Shown here in pieces: positions 4,282-7,276 of a DNA stretch of 7,276 bases. The notes under the pieces are model-generated. The model did not search any database. It saw only the letters and a list, made by a program, of their open reading frames with translations, and was not told where the DNA came from. The DNA is from an uncultured Prevotellaceae bacterium. GTDB taxonomy: Bacteria; Bacteroidota; Bacteroidia; Bacteroidales; Bacteroidaceae. Position numbers and translations under genes: made by a program. Where the stretch lies: NCBI GenBank assembly GCA_946624335.1, contig CAMOSA010000125.1, positions 1 to 7,276 on the forward strand, read 5' to 3'. The first letter of the stretch is position 1, and every line of letters begins with the position of its first letter.

Positions 4282-6501
4282 TTACTTCAGCCAGCGTGCG
4301 AGCCAGTCGAAGTAGGTGCGCTGCCAGAGGATGCCGTTCTGGGGATGGAGTACCCAGTGGTTTTCGTCGGGGTAGAGGAGTAGTTCGGCTTCGATGCCAC
4401 GCATACGGGCGGCGTTGAAGGCGCTCATGCCTTGTGTGGCGTTGATGCGGTAGTCCTTCTCGCCGTGGATGCAGAGGATGGGGGTATCCCACTTGTCGAC
4501 GAAGCGGTGTGGCGAGTTGTCGTAGGTGCGCTTGGCGTTGGCCGTCTGGTCGCGGTTCCAATAGGCGTCGTCGTACTCCCAGTTGGAGAACCAGTTCTCC
4601 TCGGTCTCGGTGTACATGGCTTCGAGGTTGAAGGCTCCGTCGTGAGAGATGAAGCACTTGAAGCGTTTGTCGTGGTGGCCGGCGAGGTAGTAGACGCTGA
4701 AGCCGCCGAACGAGGCACCTACGGCACCCATGCGGTCGCGATCGACGTAGGGCAACGAGTCGCAAGCATCGTCGATGGCGCTGAGGTAGTCGCGCATGCA
4801 TTGGCCTGTCCAGTCGCCAGAGATTTCCTCAAGCCATTCCTGTCCGAAGCCGGGGAGGCCGCGGCGGTTGGGGGCGATGATGACGTAGCCTTGCGATGCC
4901 ATGATGTAGAAGTTCCAGCGATAGGACCAGAACTGCGAGACGGGCGACTGGGGACCACCTTCGCAGAAGAGGAGTGTGGGGTACTTCTTCGAGGGGTCGA
5001 AGTGAGGGGGCTTGATGACCCAGTAGAGGAGCTGCTGGCCGTCGGTGGTCTTGCACCAACGTGGTTCGGAGGAGCCTGGGGCAAGCTGCGAAAGGATGTG
5101 GTCGTTCTCGGCGGTGAGGCGGGTTGCAACAGCTGAGCTGTCGCCTACGCTAACGGTATAGAGGTCGGCGGGGTGGAAGAAATCGTGGCGCTCCATGAGT
5201 AGGCGTGCACTTGCAGCCCCATCGGCAGATGCCGAGGGCACTGTGGAAGATGAGGGGATGAGCTGCAAGGCTCCCCAGTCGGCTTGGTCGTTGGTGAGCT
5301 GGGCGACTTGGCCTTCGAGGTTGGTGCGGTAGAGGTTGACGGTGGCGTGCCAGACACCTATATAATATAAGGTGTTGTTGTCGGCACCCCATACGAAGTC
5401 GTCGACGTTGGAGTCGAAGGACTCGGTGACATAGCGTTTCTCACCGCTCGCGATGTCGAGGATGCAGAGTCGCTGGCGGTCGGCCTCATAGCCGTTGCGG
5501 GGCATGGAGAGCCATGCGAGGTAGCGTCCGTCGGGCGAGAACTTGGGATTCTGGTCGTAGCCGGGGTTGTTTGCGAGGTTTTCGGGTGCGTTGACGGCCT
5601 GCTGCTTCATGGTCTTGGAGGGCTCTATGGCTGGCTCGACGTAGTCGGCTGGCTTGCAGAGGTTCTTGGCCGTTCGCGCTTCGACATCGAAGAGGAAGAT
5701 GTCGGAGTCGGTGCTGATGCTGTAAGCGAGGCCTGTCTTGGTGCGGCATGTGTAGGCGATGCTCTTGCTGTCGGGGCTCCACGCCAGCTGTTCGATGCCT
5801 CCGAAGGGTTCCATGGGGCATTCGAAGGGCTGGCCTTCGAGGATGTCGAACTCTTCGCCGCTCTCGAGGTCGAGGACAAAGGGATGCGGTATGCTTTCGA
5901 CGTAGTGGTCCCAGTGGCGATACATCAGGTCGGTGATGACGCGGCCGGTGCTCTTGGGCAGGTCGGCGGGTCGCTCCTTGATGATGTCGTGGAAAGGCAC
6001 TGCCTTGATGAGGATTACGCGCTTCTGATCGGGCGAGAAGAGGAAGCCTTCGACAGCACCGTCGGTGTGGGTGAGTTGCTTGCGTGCCTTGCCGTTGGCA
6101 TTCATGGTCCATACCTCGCCCTTGCTGGCGAAGGCGATGCAGTCATCGGAGAGCCAGGCGGGTGAGGAACCGAGGCCAAGGAGAACTCCTTCGTTGTCGG
6201 TTGTGGCTGAGTCGCAACATACGGGTCGGGTGTAGAGGAGGGTGTTGCTGCGGTCTTCCTCGACGCTGTAGTAGGTGACTTGATAGCAGACGTGCTTGCC
6301 GTCGGGCGAAGTGGCGTAGCTGCCTATGCGCCCCATAGCCCACAGGGCCTCGGGGGTGAGCGTGTCGGAGGCGAGGGTGATGTCGCTCCGATGGATGATG
6401 TTGTCGCCAGCGTCCTCCGTACATGAGGTGAGGGGGGCGACGGTGGCCAGGATGGCAGAGGCGGAGAGGATCTTCAATGCTGTTTTCATTGTTGTTGTCA
6501 T
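4282..6501 (-). CDS. dpp5: Dipeptidyl-peptidase 5 type S9 peptidase, predicted lipoprotein
   Basis: The 739-residue protein hydrolyses peptides outside the cytoplasm, probably releasing dipeptides as DPP5 does in asaccharolytic Bacteroidales. The N-terminal beta-propeller shows repeated SPDGK-type blades (SPDGKHVCY near 65, FSPDQKRVI near 155, WSPDSKSIAY near 241, FSPDGRYLAW). The C-terminal alpha/beta-hydrolase domain carries the serine motif GASFGG (Ser597), HGEKDY (Asp683) and DENHW (His715), a complete S9 triad. Stretches such as GRVITDLMYRHWD, FWSYRWNFY and PNRRGLPGFGQEW closely resemble, from memory, Porphyromonas gingivalis DPP5. The start at 6501 gives MTTTMKTALKILS followed by a lipobox ending LTSC (Cys27), so it is probably a lipoprotein; 6489 is an alternative start. 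An upstream GTG (6531) is rejected because it lies in a hairpin. A Ser/Ala-rich insertion lies in the propeller. It follows yidC by 49 bases, probably in one operon. Confidence 0.9.
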   Translation of the reverse strand: MTTTMKTALKILSASAILATVAPLTSCTEDAGDNIIHRSDITLASDTLTPEALWAMGRIGSYATSPDGKHVCYQVTYYSVEEDRSNTLLYTRPVCCDSATTDNEGVLLGLGSSPAWLSDDCIAFASKGEVWTMNANGKARKQLTHTDGAVEGFLFSPDQKRVILIKAVPFHDIIKERPADLPKSTGRVITDLMYRHWDHYVESIPHPFVLDLESGEEFDILEGQPFECPMEPFGGIEQLAWSPDSKSIAYTCRTKTGLAYSISTDSDIFLFDVEARTAKNLCKPADYVEPAIEPSKTMKQQAVNAPENLANNPGYDQNPKFSPDGRYLAWLSMPRNGYEADRQRLCILDIASGEKRYVTESFDSNVDDFVWGADNNTLYYIGVWHATVNLYRTNLEGQVAQLTNDQADWGALQLIPSSSTVPSASADGAASARLLMERHDFFHPADLYTVSVGDSSAVATRLTAENDHILSQLAPGSSEPRWCKTTDGQQLLYWVIKPPHFDPSKKYPTLLFCEGGPQSPVSQFWSYRWNFYIMASQGYVIIAPNRRGLPGFGQEWLEEISGDWTGQCMRDYLSAIDDACDSLPYVDRDRMGAVGASFGGFSVYYLAGHHDKRFKCFISHDGAFNLEAMYTETEENWFSNWEYDDAYWNRDQTANAKRTYDNSPHRFVDKWDTPILCIHGEKDYRINATQGMSAFNAARMRGIEAELLLYPDENHWVLHPQNGILWQRTYFDWLARWLK

Positions 6502-6510
6502 TGGGGGAAG

Positions 6511-6529
6511 GTCGCTGTGGTACAGCGAC
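6511..6529 (-). promoter_or_regulatory. Tight stem-loop just before the dpp5 start
   Basis: GTCGCTGT (6511-6518) and ACAGCGAC (6522-6529) form a perfect 8-bp stem with a 3-base loop in the 49-base gap between the yidC stop and the peptidase ATG, ending nine bases before that start. There is no T tract. In a joint transcript it could be a processing or stabilising element, or limit ribosome access to the peptidase. Confidence 0.5.
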
Positions 6530-6550
6530 ACACTCGACGGGTAACCGAAT

Positions 6551-7276
6551 TTATTTCTTTTGCTGGAGGCGCTGCTGCTCTTCGGCCATGCGTTGGAGGG
6601 CTTCGAGGCGTGCGGCCATGCCTGATGCTTTCTTGGGATTGTTGGCGTTCTTGGCCTTATAGGCTTCCATCTGAGCCAAGAGCTTGTCGTCGTCGGTGGT
6701 CTTGCGGAGGAACCACATGATGAGGATGCTGGTGAGGCCCGAGAGGAAGTAATAGTAGTTGAGGCCTGAGCTGTAAGTGTTGAACATGAAGAAGAACATG
6801 AGCGGCATGAGATACATCATCCACTTCATCATCTTCATGCTTTGTTCCTGCTCGGGTGACATGACGGCATTCTGCTGCTGCTTCATTGAGATCCATGTGT
6901 TGGCGATCTGCATGACGCAGAAGAGTACGCAGAAGATGCTGAGGTGGTCGCCGATGAGCCATACGTCCTTGCCCCAACGTATGACGTCGTCGTAAGCGGA
7001 GAGGTCGTCGGCCCAAAGGAAGCTCTGCCCACGAAGCTCGATGGCATTAGGTACGAAGTTGAAGAGGGCAATCCAGATAGGCATCTGAATGAGCATCGGC
7101 AGGCATCCACCCATTGGCGAGACGCCGTACTGGCTGTAGAGTTGCATCATCTCCTGTTGCTTCTTCATGGCATCTTCCTGCTTGGGGTATTTGGCGTTGA
7201 GTGCATCCATTTTTGGTTTGAGTACTCGCATGCGGGCGCTGGCGAGGTAGCTCTTCTTGGTGGCGGGATAGACGAG
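6551..7276 (-). CDS. yidC: Membrane protein insertase YidC, C-terminal part (cut by window edge)
   Basis: The last 241 residues of YidC are present; the frame is open to the right edge, so the periplasmic P1 domain and the first core helices lie outside. YidC inserts proteins into the inner membrane, alone or with SecYEG. Visible parts, numbered within the fragment: the cytoplasmic C1 helical hairpin (about 5-50, with ARMRVLKPKMDALNAKYP and KKQQEMMQLYSQYGVSP), the helix after GGCLPMLIQMPIWIALFNF (56-80), a helix at about 111-130, and the last helices MYLMPLMFFFMFNTYSSGLN and YYYFLSGLTSILIMWFLRK (154-192). The GGCLPML and FFFMFNTYSSGLNYYY signatures are diagnostic. The tail (AYKAKNANNPKKASGMAARL and onward) is basic and polar, as in insertases that contact the ribosome. 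The fragment appears intact. Confidence 0.95.
   Translation of the reverse strand, partial: LVYPATKKSYLASARMRVLKPKMDALNAKYPKQEDAMKKQQEMMQLYSQYGVSPMGGCLPMLIQMPIWIALFNFVPNAIELRGQSFLWADDLSAYDDVIRWGKDVWLIGDHLSIFCVLFCVMQIANTWISMKQQQNAVMSPEQEQSMKMMKWMMYLMPLMFFFMFNTYSSGLNYYYFLSGLTSILIMWFLRKTTDDDKLLAQMEAYKAKNANNPKKASGMAARLEALQRMAEEQQRLQQKK

Noticed and set aside
4177..4383. 68-residue plus-strand frame near the convergent gene ends
   Set aside because: It covers the intergenic hairpin and the antisense of the peptidase C-terminus; no support as a gene.
4432..5136. 234-residue plus-strand frame across the peptidase gene
   Set aside because: It is antisense to the peptidase, whose catalytic motifs are intact; the translation is Val/Gly/Ala-rich with no recognisable domain.
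6502..6531. GTG start giving ten extra residues on the peptidase
   Set aside because: It lies over the 6511-6529 hairpin and would push the lipoprotein signal peptide inward.

Overview
The window looks like a moderately GC-rich Bacteroidales chromosome, most likely Prevotellaceae. Four things point that way: promoter cores of the TAnnTTTG type at 2353-2360 (+) and 811-818 (-), the absence of Shine-Dalgarno sequences, a secreted peptidase resembling Porphyromonas DPP5, and a small Bacteroidetes-type outer-membrane beta-barrel protein. The genus assignment is inference.

Layout. 1-768 (-) is the N-terminal half of a major facilitator transporter cut by the window edge, with its promoter at 811-844. 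769-1230 has no gene but is full of repeats: one arm of a 19-bp inverted repeat, then about ten tandem 22-bp units (911-1131) whose cores alternate in orientation and fold into successive hairpins. 1231-1854 (-) is a stand-alone von Willebrand factor A protein with a complete metal-binding site. 1855-2390 has no intact gene. It holds a heptanucleotide repeat in the VWA leader, a minus-strand terminator, the second arm of the 19-bp inverted repeat, a decayed DUF4160 gene on the minus strand (2104-2251), and the promoter of the next gene.

2391-3500 (+) is the most unusual gene. A sigma-70/ECF-like N-terminal half (region-2-like helices and a region-4-like helix-turn-helix) is joined in frame to a C-terminal FVFGSN domain that is normally a free-standing protein. 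It is followed 40 bp later by a small outer-membrane beta-barrel protein (3541-4158, +), which has no visible promoter of its own and is probably co-transcribed. A hairpin at 4185-4220 separates this pair from the convergent right-hand operon, yidC (6551-7276, -, C-terminal part only) followed by a DPP5-type S9 peptidase lipoprotein (4282-6501, -).

How it fits together. The right side is ordinary envelope biology: a membrane insertase and a peptide-degrading exopeptidase. The centre looks accessory: a VWA gene inside a 1200-bp interval with inverted-repeat ends, a broken small gene of a type often found in toxin-antitoxin-like pairs, and a sigma-like regulator with a possible ligand-sensing domain next to an outer-membrane protein. 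No CRISPR array, tRNA, rRNA or recognisable transposase is present.
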